Of a stretch of DNA of 26,821 bases, positions 8,075 to 16,167 are shown in pieces. The notes beneath the pieces are model-generated. The model ran no database searches. It was given only the letters and a program-made list of their open reading frames with translations, and had not been told where the DNA came from. The first letter of the stretch is position 1. Every line of letters starts with the position of its first letter. The DNA is from JBMNTQ01 sp050945815 (lineage in GTDB: Bacteria; Bacillota; Clostridia; Christensenellales; JBMNTQ01): positions 1-26,821 of the forward strand of contig JBMNTQ010000007.1 in NCBI GenBank assembly GCA_050945815.1, written 5' to 3'. The position numbers and the translations under genes are program-made.

Positions 8075-8101
8075 AGCAGGATTGAGGAGGACAGGCTATC
8101 C

Positions 8102-10042
8102 ATGCAGGAAATGAAGGATTTGGTTGGAAAACTGAATGATTTCGCTTACCATTATTATGTGTTGGATGACTCTATAGTTTCTGATGCGGAATATGACGCG
8201 TTGTATGATGCCCTGCGGGAAATGGAGAAAAAGACCGGACTTGTATTACCGGATTCGCCTACTTTGCGGGTGGGCGGCGAGCCTCTCAGCGTTTTTGGCA
8301 CCCATACCCACTTAGGGCGGTTGTGGAGCTTGGACAAGACTACGGATGAATCGGGGCTTATGGCCTGGGAGGAGCGCATCCGGCGGCTGTATGACGGGCC
8401 GGTGCACTATGTTTTGGAGTATAAGTTTGATGGGCTTACCATTAATCTGACTTATGAGAACGGCGTTTTAACTGGCGCTGCTACCCGGGGCAATGGAACC
8501 TTGGGAGAAACTATTTTGGAGCAGGTAAAGACCATTCGCAACATCCCGTTGTCGATCCCGTATCGGGGGAAGATGGAGGTTCAGGGGGAGGGGCTGATGC
8601 GCCTTTCTGTATTGGAACAATACAATGAGACGGCTCAGGTGCCGCTGAAGAATGCACGCAATGCTGCTGCCGGAGCGCTGCGTAACCTGGACCCGAAAGT
8701 GACGGCTACAAGGCGGCTGGAGGCGTTTGTATACAACGTGGGCTATATTGAGGGGAAGGAATTTTCCACCCACAGCGAAATGGTTGATTTTTTGCGGGAG
8801 AACAGACTGCCGGTGGGCTCTTGCTGTATGCGGCTGGATTCGATGGGAGAAGTGGTTCGGGCGATTCGCCGGGCCGGGGAGGGGCGCGATACCCTAGATT
8901 TTCTGATCGATGGCATGGTGGTTAAGGTGGACGAATATGCGGCGCGGGCAGACCTTGGCTATACGGATAAGTTCCCGCGGTGGGCGATTGCCTACAAATT
9001 CCCGGCTCAGGAGGCTACGACTACGCTGTTGGATGTTATTTGGGATGTGGGCCGCACCGGCCGGGTGAACCCCACCGGCATACTGGAGCCGGTGGACATC
9101 GGCGGGGTGACTGTGCGGCGAGTGACCCTCAACAACTGGGGCGATATTCTGCGCAAAGGACTCAAGATTGGCTGTAGGGTTTGGGTACGGCGCAGCGGCG
9201 ATGTGATTCCGGAAATTACCGGGGTGGTGGGCGAGGAGTATGAGGGAGAGATTGAAGAGATTCAGTTTTGTCCCGCTTGTCATTCCCGGCTGGAGGAGAG
9301 AGGAGCACACCTTTTTTGCCCCAACACATTGTCCTGCAGGCCGCAGTTGGTGGCCAGACTGGTGCATTTTGCGTCACGGGAGGGGATGGACATTGAAAGT
9401 TTTAGCGATAAAACTGCCCAGACTCTGTTTGATAACCTGGACATTCGGGAAGTGGCGGATTTATATCGGATCGAAAAAGCTCAGCTTTTGACGTTGGAGG
9501 GCTTTAAGGACAGGAAGGCGCAGAAGCTGCTAGATGAGATTCAGCGCAGCAAGGACTGTGAACTGGCGGCCTTTTTAGTGGCGCTGGGCATTCCGAATGT
9601 GGGCAGGAAGACTGCCGGGGATTTGGCGAAAACGTATAGGACGCTGGAAGCGCTGCGGGAGGCTTCTTTGGAGAGCTTGCTGGAGATTCCGGAGATTGGG
9701 GAGGTAGTGGGCCAAGACATTGTGATGTTTTTCCAGGATCCGACTATTGCCGATTCGATTGATGCTTTGCTTAGAATCGGCATAACGCCCCGGCCTTACG
9801 AGCAGCGCAGCGGCAGCTTTGCCGGGCAGACGGTGGTGTTGACCGGCGCACTTTCGAACTATTCCCGGGAGCAGGCCAAGGACTTGATTGAACAGCGAGG
9901 CGGCGTGGTGGCTGCTTCAATCAGCCGCAAGACCAACCTTGTAGTGGCGGGGGAGAGGGCGGGCTCTAAGCTGCAAAAAGCGATGGATATGGGCATTCGT
10001 GTGGTCGGCGAGCAAGAATTTATCGAATTATTGGAGAGATAG
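8102..10042 (+). CDS. ligA: NAD-dependent DNA ligase LigA, divergent clostridial type
   Basis: This 646-residue ligase seals nicks using NAD+. All domains are visible: the Ia domain with paired tyrosines (HYYVLDDSIVSDAEYD), the adenylation domain with AMP-accepting K108 in YKFDG, the OB fold (WDVGRTGRVNPTG), a four-cysteine zinc finger starting CPAC, helix-hairpin-helix repeats (about 440-560), and a C-terminal BRCT domain from about 570. Nucleotide-contact residues R129, E163 and the lysines of GMVVKVDE and AIAYKFPA are kept. Several otherwise strict motifs differ: SLDK instead of SLDN, RGNG instead of RGDG, and VQGE instead of VRGE. These substitutions look like a coherent subfamily and not decay, since the frame is complete. 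AGGAGG lies about 11 bases before the ATG. Confidence 0.95.
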   Translation: MQEMKDLVGKLNDFAYHYYVLDDSIVSDAEYDALYDALREMEKKTGLVLPDSPTLRVGGEPLSVFGTHTHLGRLWSLDKTTDESGLMAWEERIRRLYDGPVHYVLEYKFDGLTINLTYENGVLTGAATRGNGTLGETILEQVKTIRNIPLSIPYRGKMEVQGEGLMRLSVLEQYNETAQVPLKNARNAAAGALRNLDPKVTATRRLEAFVYNVGYIEGKEFSTHSEMVDFLRENRLPVGSCCMRLDSMGEVVRAIRRAGEGRDTLDFLIDGMVVKVDEYAARADLGYTDKFPRWAIAYKFPAQEATTTLLDVIWDVGRTGRVNPTGILEPVDIGGVTVRRVTLNNWGDILRKGLKIGCRVWVRRSGDVIPEITGVVGEEYEGEIEEIQFCPACHSRLEERGAHLFCPNTLSCRPQLVARLVHFASREGMDIESFSDKTAQTLFDNLDIREVADLYRIEKAQLLTLEGFKDRKAQKLLDEIQRSKDCELAAFLVALGIPNVGRKTAGDLAKTYRTLEALREASLESLLEIPEIGEVVGQDIVMFFQDPTIADSIDALLRIGITPRPYEQRSGSFAGQTVVLTGALSNYSREQAKDLIEQRGGVVAASISRKTNLVVAGERAGSKLQKAMDMGIRVVGEQEFIELLER

Positions 10043-10084
10043 GACGGGAGAAGGCGTTTTTTGTTTTCTAATGGAGACGGAGTA

Positions 10085-10093
10085 TGCTATAAT
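10085..10093 (+). promoter_or_regulatory. Extended -10 promoter for yicC-remA-gmk-rpoZ-coaBC
   Basis: TGCTATAAT is a perfect extended -10 element, 33 bases before the yicC start. No good -35 is seen at 17 bases; a TTGTTT lies too far upstream (21-base gap). The leader would be short. Confidence 0.65.
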
Positions 10094-10125
10094 AACTAAA
10101 TAAGCATGGATGAGGAGGGAAGCCT

Positions 10126-10998
10126 TTGCGCAGTATGACGGGCTATGGCAGCGGGACTGTCAGCAAGGACGGACGGCAGCTTGCCTTGGAATTTAAAGCC
10201 GTGAACCACCGATATTTGGATTTGAACTTCAGAATCGGGAAGAATATGGCGTATTTAGAGGAAGTCATCCGCAAGGCGGTGCAGGAGACCCTTAGCCGCG
10301 GGCATGTGGATGTTTATATGAATTACAACAACGAGCGGGAGGACGCGAGGACAATTCGCATTGATTATCCGCTTTTAAATGCTTATATTGTCGCATACCG
10401 TGAGGCGGAGAGTACCGGGCTGAAAAACGATTTGACATTGACCTCGGCTATGCGTATCAACGATGTGGTGCGTGTGGAGGAGGCTGAGGAAGATGCTGGC
10501 GTTATGGCGGAGCTGGCGCAAGAGGCGGCTCGGCAGGCTTTGCTGGCGCTGGATGCGATGCGGCGCGCGGAAGGCGAACGGCTGAAGCAGGATATGCTGG
10601 AGCGACTAGGCGCTATGCGGCAATATACGGTGGAAATTGCCGAATTGGCACCGGCTGTGGTGGTGCATTACCGCGAAAAGCTGAATAAGCGCATCGAGGA
10701 TTTGCTGGCGGCGGTGGAGGTGGACCAGGGACGATTGAGTTTGGAAATCGCCCTTTTTGCCGATAAATGCAGTATTGATGAAGAATTGGTGCGTCTGCGC
10801 AGCCATTTTGAGCAATTTGAGGAAATTTCCCGGCAGGAGGGGCCTGTGGGGCGTAAGCTGGATTTTCTGGTGCAGGAAATGAACCGGGAAATCAATACAA
10901 TTGGAAGTAAGGCGTCGGACATTAGCATTACCAATCATGTTTTGTCCTTGAAAAACGAATTGGAGAAAATTCGGGAACAGGTACAAAACATCGAATAA
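10126..10998 (+). CDS. yicC: YicC/YloC family endoribonuclease
   Basis: This 290-residue protein has the YicC N-terminal domain and the C-terminal DUF1732 domain. The N-terminus carries the family signature MTGYGSG, followed by FKAVNHRYLDLNFRIG. The C-terminus has the conserved EMNREINTIGSKASD and ends with a helical stretch predicted to be coiled. The family includes E. coli YicC and B. subtilis YloC, reported as RNA endonucleases involved in RNA turnover. The start is the TTG at 10126, giving MRSMTGYG, with GAGGAGGG at normal distance; starting at the later ATG would remove conserved residues. It is first in a run with remA, gmk, rpoZ and coaBC, as in B. subtilis. Confidence 0.93.
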   Translation: MRSMTGYGSGTVSKDGRQLALEFKAVNHRYLDLNFRIGKNMAYLEEVIRKAVQETLSRGHVDVYMNYNNEREDARTIRIDYPLLNAYIVAYREAESTGLKNDLTLTSAMRINDVVRVEEAEEDAGVMAELAQEAARQALLALDAMRRAEGERLKQDMLERLGAMRQYTVEIAELAPAVVVHYREKLNKRIEDLLAAVEVDQGRLSLEIALFADKCSIDEELVRLRSHFEQFEEISRQEGPVGRKLDFLVQEMNREINTIGSKASDISITNHVLSLKNELEKIREQVQNIE

Positions 10999-11024
10999 CA
11001 ACGGATTTAGAGGGGTGGTTGAAA

Positions 11025-11294
11025 ATGGGGATTAAATTGATCAACATTGGCTTTGGAAACATCGTTTCTGCCAACCGCATCATTGCAATTGTTAGCCCGG
11101 AGTCGGCGCCGATTAAGCGGGTAATTCAGGAAGCGAAAGACAAGGGGACTTGCATAGACGCGACATATGGGCGCAGAACAAGGGCTGTGGTTATTATGGA
11201 CAGCGACCATATTCTGCTTTCTGCTGTGCAACCGGAGACCGTGGCCAACAGGCTGGACAGTAAAGACATGGAGGATGAATCCGGGGATGAATAA
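11025..11294 (+). CDS. remA: RemA/YlzA family DNA-binding regulator (DUF370)
   Basis: This is an 89-residue protein of the DUF370/RemA family. In B. subtilis RemA is a ring-forming DNA-binding protein that activates biofilm matrix and osmoprotection genes; the regulon here is unknown. Signature segments are IKLINIGFGNIVSANRII, SPESAPIKR, and IDATYGRRTRAVVIMDSDH, followed by SAVQPETVANRL. ATG 11025 gives the typical MGIKLINIGFGN beginning; an in-frame TTG six bases earlier is unlikely. A GAGGGG site lies about ten bases upstream. The last eight bases overlap the start of gmk. The position between yicC and gmk is the standard Firmicutes arrangement. Confidence 0.93.
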   Translation: MGIKLINIGFGNIVSANRIIAIVSPESAPIKRVIQEAKDKGTCIDATYGRRTRAVVIMDSDHILLSAVQPETVANRLDSKDMEDESGDE

Positions 11295-11931
11295 GGGGGA
11301 AGTATTAGCCGGCAAATATAATTTGGATGGCTTGCTGATCGTGATATCAGGGCCGTCGGGCGTGGGCAAGGGGACCATTTGTAAAGAGGTTTTGCGCAGA
11401 AACCCGGACTTGATGATGTCGGTTTCTGTGACCACCCGTACTCCCAGGCCGGGGGAGACTGAGGGAGAACATTACTTTTTCAGGACGGAGGAGCAGTTCC
11501 AGGAAATGATCGAAAAGGAACAGCTTTTGGAGTATGCCCATGTGTTTGGGAAAGCCTATTATGGAACACCAAGCAATTATGTGCATCAGGAGCTAAGCAA
11601 GGGCCATGATGTTTTGCTGGAGATCGATGTGGCGGGGGCGCAGCAGGTTCGTGAACGGTTTCCCAAGGCTATTTTGATCTTTATTGCGCCGCCTTCTATC
11701 TATGAGCTGGAGCGAAGGCTGCGGGGCAGGGGTACGGAGGGAGAGCAGATGGTGGCTAACCGTATGCTGACTTCCAGGGAAGAATTGCAGCTGATGAAGG
11801 ACTATGATTATGTTGTGGTCAATTCCGATATAGATGCAACAACGGATAAGATTAAGATGATTATCACTGCTGAGAAGTGCAGGATTGAGAACAATGTGGA
11901 TATTATTTTGAAACTGACAGGGAGGGCATAG
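11287..11931 (+). CDS. gmk: Guanylate kinase
   Basis: This is a 214-residue guanylate kinase that phosphorylates GMP to GDP with ATP in purine nucleotide synthesis. The P-loop is GPSGVGKGT (about 22-30). The GMP-binding region has SVTTRTPRPGE and YGTP, and the LEIDVAGAQQV segment and RLRGRGTE lid follow. The ATG at 11287 lies inside the end of remA, with GGAGG 12 bases upstream, giving an eight-base overlap; ATG 11275 would sit directly on that site and is rejected, and a much longer upstream extension is only a shadow of remA. The protein has about ten more N-terminal residues than the core family. Confidence 0.95.
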   Translation: MNKGEVLAGKYNLDGLLIVISGPSGVGKGTICKEVLRRNPDLMMSVSVTTRTPRPGETEGEHYFFRTEEQFQEMIEKEQLLEYAHVFGKAYYGTPSNYVHQELSKGHDVLLEIDVAGAQQVRERFPKAILIFIAPPSIYELERRLRGRGTEGEQMVANRMLTSREELQLMKDYDYVVVNSDIDATTDKIKMIITAEKCRIENNVDIILKLTGRA

Positions 11932-11932
11932 A

Positions 11933-12136
11933 ATGCTGTATCCGCCGATTGGAGAACTGATTAGTATTACGAATAACCGCTATGCTTTTGTAATAGCGGT
12001 TGCCAAACGGGCTCGGCAGATTGTGGATCATGTGACGGTTTTGACTGAGCATGAATCCAGCAACCCGGTAACGACCGCAGTGTATGAACTCTATGAGGGG
12101 AAAGTTGCGGTCGAGAATTTGGAGGATTTGGACTGA
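11933..12136 (+). CDS. rpoZ: RNA polymerase omega subunit
   Basis: This 67-residue omega subunit assists assembly and stability of RNA polymerase by clamping the beta-prime C-terminus. It begins MLYPPIGEL and has the conserved NRYAFVIAVAKRARQI helix, then a short segment NPVTTAVYELYEGK and an acidic end. GGGAGGG stands about eight bases before the ATG, and only one base separates it from the gmk stop. Its stop overlaps the coaBC start in TGATG. The placement directly after gmk is conserved broadly in bacteria. Confidence 0.92.
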   Translation: MLYPPIGELISITNNRYAFVIAVAKRARQIVDHVTVLTEHESSNPVTTAVYELYEGKVAVENLEDLD

Positions 12137-13326
12137 TGGCAAAGACGGTGGTTTTGGGGATAACCGGCTCTATTGCCGCTTATAAGGCTGCTGAGATTGG
12201 TAGCCGCCTGAAAAAGGAGGGTGTGGAGGTTTTTCCTGTTTTGACGGAAAATGCCGCACGCTTTATCACGCCGTTGACCATGGAGACCATTTGCGGCCGT
12301 CCGGCTGTGGAGAGTATGTGGGATAGAAACGCGCCCCATGAGGTGGAGCATATCTCCCTTGCCAAGCGGGCAGATTTATTCTTGATTGCGCCGGCGTCTG
12401 CTAATTTTATGGGAAAATATGTTGGCGGAATTGCTGACGATATGCTGACCACCAGCATTTTAGCGACTAAAGCGCCGGTTCTGATTGCGCCGGCTATGAA
12501 CACCGGCATGTATCAGCATGCGGCCGTACAGGAGAACATGCAGCGGCTGCGTGAGCGGGGTTGCCTTTTTATTCAGCCGGAAGCGGGGCTTTTAGCCTGC
12601 GGCGACGTTGGGGTTGGACGCCTTGCGGAGGTTTCGGATATTGTGGAGCGCGCTTTGGGGCTTTTATGTTCCAAACCGAAGGATTTGGCAGGCAAGAAAG
12701 TGATTGTGACAGCCGGGCCCACCAAGGAGGCCTTTGACCCGGTACGTTATATTTCCAACCGTTCGTCCGGTAAGATGGGGTTTGCTATCGCGACTGCTGC
12801 CCGGGACAGGGGTGCGCAGGTTGTGTTGGTGAGCGGACCGGTGGAATTGACGCCGCCCCGGGACGTGGAGTTTGTGCCGGTGGTGTCTACGTCTCAGATG
12901 CGTGATGCGGTGTTGGGACATTTTGAGGATTGTGATATTGTGATAAAGGCTGCAGCCCCGGCAGATTTTATGCCTGCTGAGGTGCAGGATAATAAGATAA
13001 AGAAGGGCGGCAAGGATTACTTGTCTGTGCAGATGGTGCCTACGCCGGATATTTTGCAAGAATTGGGCGAACGAAAAAAAGGCCAGATATTGGTCGGATT
13101 TGCAGCGGAGACTCAGGATGTGATCGCTTACGCTATGGACAAGCTGGAGCGCAAGAACTTGGATATGATTGTCGCCAATGATGTGACATTACCCGGCTCT
13201 GGATTTGGCAGCGATACTAACATTGTGACGATGATTACCCGAAAAGGGCGAAAGGCGCTGGATAGAATGGGAAAGGCGCAGGTTGCGCACCACGTTTTAG
13301 ACGAAGTCTTGGCGCTTGGTCAATAG
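12136..13326 (+). CDS. coaBC: Bifunctional phosphopantothenoylcysteine decarboxylase / phosphopantothenate-cysteine ligase
   Basis: This 396-residue fusion carries out two consecutive steps of coenzyme A synthesis: CTP-dependent joining of cysteine to 4'-phosphopantothenate (CoaB), then FMN-dependent decarboxylation (CoaC). The N-terminal CoaC half begins GITGSIAAYKA and has the active-site histidine in VEHISLAKR, the FMN and substrate segment PAMNTGMY, and the ACGDVGVGR flap with its catalytic cysteine. The CoaB half starts near residue 185 with the segment AGPTKEAFDPVRYISNRSSG cut as AGPTKE and YISNRSSGKMG, and contains AAPADF, the NKIKK lysine motif and NDVTLPGSGFGSD. It is the last gene before a strong terminator. 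Confidence 0.96.
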   Translation: MAKTVVLGITGSIAAYKAAEIGSRLKKEGVEVFPVLTENAARFITPLTMETICGRPAVESMWDRNAPHEVEHISLAKRADLFLIAPASANFMGKYVGGIADDMLTTSILATKAPVLIAPAMNTGMYQHAAVQENMQRLRERGCLFIQPEAGLLACGDVGVGRLAEVSDIVERALGLLCSKPKDLAGKKVIVTAGPTKEAFDPVRYISNRSSGKMGFAIATAARDRGAQVVLVSGPVELTPPRDVEFVPVVSTSQMRDAVLGHFEDCDIVIKAAAPADFMPAEVQDNKIKKGGKDYLSVQMVPTPDILQELGERKKGQILVGFAAETQDVIAYAMDKLERKNLDMIVANDVTLPGSGFGSDTNIVTMITRKGRKALDRMGKAQVAHHVLDEVLALGQ

Positions 13327-13335
13327 ACTGCTTGG

Positions 13336-13391
13336 AAAACTCCCAGGATTCGGCGCGGCTGGCTTTGCGCCTTAGGCTTTGGGAGTTTTTT
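13336..13391 (+). terminator. Strong intrinsic terminator between coaBC and priA
   Basis: AAAACTCCCA (13336-13345) pairs perfectly with TGGGAGTTTT (13380-13389), and the Ts continue to 13391. The 34-base loop contains an inner hairpin, GGCGC (13352-13356) with GCGCC (13367-13371). It lies ten bases after the coaBC stop. Confidence 0.85.
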
Positions 13392-13414
13392 GCGTAAAAA
13401 GGGGGGATTGGGGA

Positions 13415-15670
13415 ATGGCTGCTTTTGCGCGGGTGGTGGTGGATGTTCGTCATTCTGACGTGGATAGGCTGTTTGATTATCGGATTCCTCAAGATATGCA
13501 GATTGCCGTAGGCACCAGGGTGTTGGCGCCGTTTGGAGCGGGAAACAAACTGATTGAGGGCTTTGTCGTGGGGTTGGAGGAGCAGACGCAGGTTCCTCTG
13601 GAAAAAATCAAAGAGCTTGCCCGGCGCTTTGAAGAGGAGGAATGCTTGCTGCCTGTGCAGGTGGAACTGGCATTCTGGATGAAACAGAAGTATGGATGCC
13701 TGCTTTGTGAGGCGTTGAGCGTGATGATGCCTGCGCCTATGCGAGGCGGGAAGGTTTCTGCTAAGAAGGCTCAGACGGCTGTGTATAATCTGGAGCCGCA
13801 ATTGTATGAGGCAGCTTTGCAGTCGTTGAAGCGGGCGCCGGTACAGGGGGCTATTTTACAGCTTTTGTCTGAGGCGGGGGAGATGGGCGTTGCGGATTTG
13901 GAACAGCTATATGCCAGCGCTCGAAGTGCGGTTGCTCAGCTGGCTGCCAAGGGTTTTGCGCAAATTGTGGAGCGGGAAATTAACCGCCGTCCATATGAGG
14001 CGCAGGATGGGGGAAACGACGGGGCTGTGCCTGTGGAGTTGACCGACGACCAATGTGGGGTTTGTGCGGAGATAGAGGGAGCGATTTCTCAAGGCAACGA
14101 TCATTTCCTTTTGCATGGGATTACGGGGAGCGGGAAGACCGAGGTTTATCTGCGAGCCATCGCCCACTGCTTGAAGCTGGGCAAATCGGCTGTGCTGTTG
14201 GTTCCCGAGATTTCCTTGACCCCTCAGATGATTCAGCAGTTTCGCTCGCGGCTGGAGGAAGTGGCGGTTTTGCACAGCCGCTTATCCCCTGGTGAACGCT
14301 TTGACGAATGGCGGCGCATACGCCGGGGAGATGCTAAGGTGGTGGTGGGGGCGCGTTCCGCCGTATTTGCGCCGCTAGAGAAATTGGGGCTTGTGATTAT
14401 TGACGAGGAGCAGGAGTCGGCTTACCGCTCGGAGAGTGCGCCGCGCTATGTGACTGAGGAGGTGGCCCGCAGACGCTGTAAGCAGCAGGGGGCGGTCCTT
14501 TTGCTGGGCAGTGCTACGCCGTCGGTGGAAACGTATTTCTGGGCGAAGCGCGGACGCTATCGTTTGTTGGAGTTGCCGGAGCGCATCAACGGGGAGGCGC
14601 TGCCGCCAGTTTCGTTGGTGGATATGCGGCAGGAGATTGAGCGGGGCAACCGCAGTATTTTCAGCGGTGCTCTTTTATCCAGGATGCAGCAGGCGCTTTC
14701 GGCGGGGGAACAGGTGATATTATTTATCAACCGGAGGGGGTATTCTACGTTTATGATGTGCCGCGGCTGCGGGCTTGTTTTCAAATGTGAGAACTGCGAT
14801 GTGTCGCTGACTTACCATAAGAAGAGGAATACGCTGCTATGCCATTATTGTAATAGTGAGTGGCCGATTCCTAAAGCGTGTCCTTCCTGCGGGAAAAGCT
14901 ATCTGAAGCATTTTGGTGTGGCAACGGAACAGGTGGAGGAGCAGGTTAATAAACTGTTTCCGGAGGTTAGGACGTTGCGTATGGATTATGACACCACCCG
15001 GGGCAAAGATTCGCATTTTGTTCTGTTTGAGAAATTTTCTCGCAAGGAGGCCCAGGTTTTGATTGGAACCCAGATGATCGCTAAGGGCTTTGATTTTCCG
15101 ATGGTGACGCTGGTGGGGGTGGTGGCGGCGGATGCGACGCTGTTCTTGCCGGATTATCGCAGCGTTGAGCGCAGCTTTCAGTTGATTACCCAGGTGGCGG
15201 GCCGGGCGGGCCGGGATGTTTTGCCGGGCAGTGTGGTGGTGCAGACCTTCTCGCCGCGGCATCCTGCCCTACGGTTTGCAGCGCGGCATGATTATCATGG
15301 GTTTTACCGCTATGAGATCGCGCGGCGGCGTCAGGGGTTTTTCCCGCCGTTTGGTGTGTTTCTGCGCTTTTTGTTCTCGGGGGAGCAGAGCGACGCGGTG
15401 AAGGAAGCGTGCAGCGCGCTGTATGAGCGGGTGCGGGACTATTTATCGGCAGAGCTGGGCGGGCATTTTGAAGATTATGTTTTGACGCTGACCCGTTCAT
15501 GGGCGCCTATCGCGAAGATTTCCGGCCACAGCCGGTTTCAGGTTTTACTGAAGATGAAGCGCTTTTCGGGGGACGGCGCAGTGCATGCCGCGCTCTTTGC
15601 TTTGGCGAGGGAACAGGAAAACCAGGGCGTTTACTGCATCGCCGAGAAAAACCCGAACAATATGTATTAG
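13415..15670 (+). CDS. priA: Primosomal protein N' (PriA), replication restart helicase
   Basis: This is a 751-residue superfamily 2 helicase that recognises abandoned replication forks and reloads the replisome. The N-terminal 3'-end binding domain begins ARVVVDVRHSDVDRLFDY. The helicase core has Walker A GITGSGKTE, Walker B DEEQ in place of the common DEEH, a LGSATPS motif and the TQVAGRAGR motif. The zinc-binding region contains all eight cysteines as CRGC, CENC, CHYC and CPSC. ATG 13415 gives the normal N-terminus; the TTG at 13379 would lie within the terminator. The upstream site is G-rich (GGGGGG near 13401) and not a classical GGAGG. It is the first gene after the terminator, and no promoter is apparent in the short gap. 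Confidence 0.95.
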   Translation: MAAFARVVVDVRHSDVDRLFDYRIPQDMQIAVGTRVLAPFGAGNKLIEGFVVGLEEQTQVPLEKIKELARRFEEEECLLPVQVELAFWMKQKYGCLLCEALSVMMPAPMRGGKVSAKKAQTAVYNLEPQLYEAALQSLKRAPVQGAILQLLSEAGEMGVADLEQLYASARSAVAQLAAKGFAQIVEREINRRPYEAQDGGNDGAVPVELTDDQCGVCAEIEGAISQGNDHFLLHGITGSGKTEVYLRAIAHCLKLGKSAVLLVPEISLTPQMIQQFRSRLEEVAVLHSRLSPGERFDEWRRIRRGDAKVVVGARSAVFAPLEKLGLVIIDEEQESAYRSESAPRYVTEEVARRRCKQQGAVLLLGSATPSVETYFWAKRGRYRLLELPERINGEALPPVSLVDMRQEIERGNRSIFSGALLSRMQQALSAGEQVILFINRRGYSTFMMCRGCGLVFKCENCDVSLTYHKKRNTLLCHYCNSEWPIPKACPSCGKSYLKHFGVATEQVEEQVNKLFPEVRTLRMDYDTTRGKDSHFVLFEKFSRKEAQVLIGTQMIAKGFDFPMVTLVGVVAADATLFLPDYRSVERSFQLITQVAGRAGRDVLPGSVVVQTFSPRHPALRFAARHDYHGFYRYEIARRRQGFFPPFGVFLRFLFSGEQSDAVKEACSALYERVRDYLSAELGGHFEDYVLTLTRSWAPIAKISGHSRFQVLLKMKRFSGDGAVHAALFALAREQENQGVYCIAEKNPNNMY

Positions 15671-15681
15671 GAGGAATTTGT

Positions 15682-16167
15682 ATGGCATCCAGAGAAATAC
15701 TCAAAGCGCCGCATCCGACGCTACGCAAGATTTCTAGGCCTGTGGATAAAATTACGCCCAGAATACTGGAGCTATTGGATGATTTGATAGAGACCATGTA
15801 TGAAAGCGAGGGCGCCGGCTTGGCTGCACCTCAGGTTGGGGTATTGCGCCGGGTGGTGGTGATTGATGTTGGCGATGGGCTGTTGGAGATGATTAACCCT
15901 GTTATTCGAAAATGCGAGGGTAAACTGGAGGAATATGAGGGCTGTTTGAGCGTGCCGGGGCAGACCTATGTGGTAGAGCGGCCGGAGACTGTGGAAGTGG
16001 AGCTGACTGATCGCAGCGGGGAGCGCCGGATGTTGACAGCGGAGGGCTATTTGGCCCGGGCTATTTGCCATGAGTTGGATCATTTGGACGGGCGGCTGTT
16101 TATTGATATTGTGGATTATGATAACCAACCCGAGGAGGGGGACAAAGAGACGGAGGAAGGCTCGTGA
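15682..16167 (+). CDS. def: Peptide deformylase
   Basis: This 161-residue metal-dependent hydrolase removes the formyl group from the N-terminal methionine of new proteins. The three motifs are present: GAGLAAPQVG (45-54, with Q51), EGCLSVPG (with metal ligand C88), and HELDH (H130, E131 and H134, giving two ligands and the catalytic base). The C-terminal tail is short and acidic. GGAGG stands upstream of the ATG, and a longer in-frame extension into priA has no support. It is paired with fmt, whose GTG start overlaps the def stop in GTGA, so addition and removal of formyl groups are translationally coupled. Confidence 0.96.
   Translation: MASREILKAPHPTLRKISRPVDKITPRILELLDDLIETMYESEGAGLAAPQVGVLRRVVVIDVGDGLLEMINPVIRKCEGKLEEYEGCLSVPGQTYVVERPETVEVELTDRSGERRMLTAEGYLARAICHELDHLDGRLFIDIVDYDNQPEEGDKETEEGS

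Noticed and set aside
8467..8600. LigA as a decaying pseudogene because of motif changes
   Set aside because: The frame is intact over 646 codons, and the nucleophilic lysine, the zinc cysteines and the BRCT domain are all present.
11167..11286. N-terminal extension of guanylate kinase by 40 codons
   Set aside because: It lies entirely over remA in another frame and shows no kinase-family similarity.
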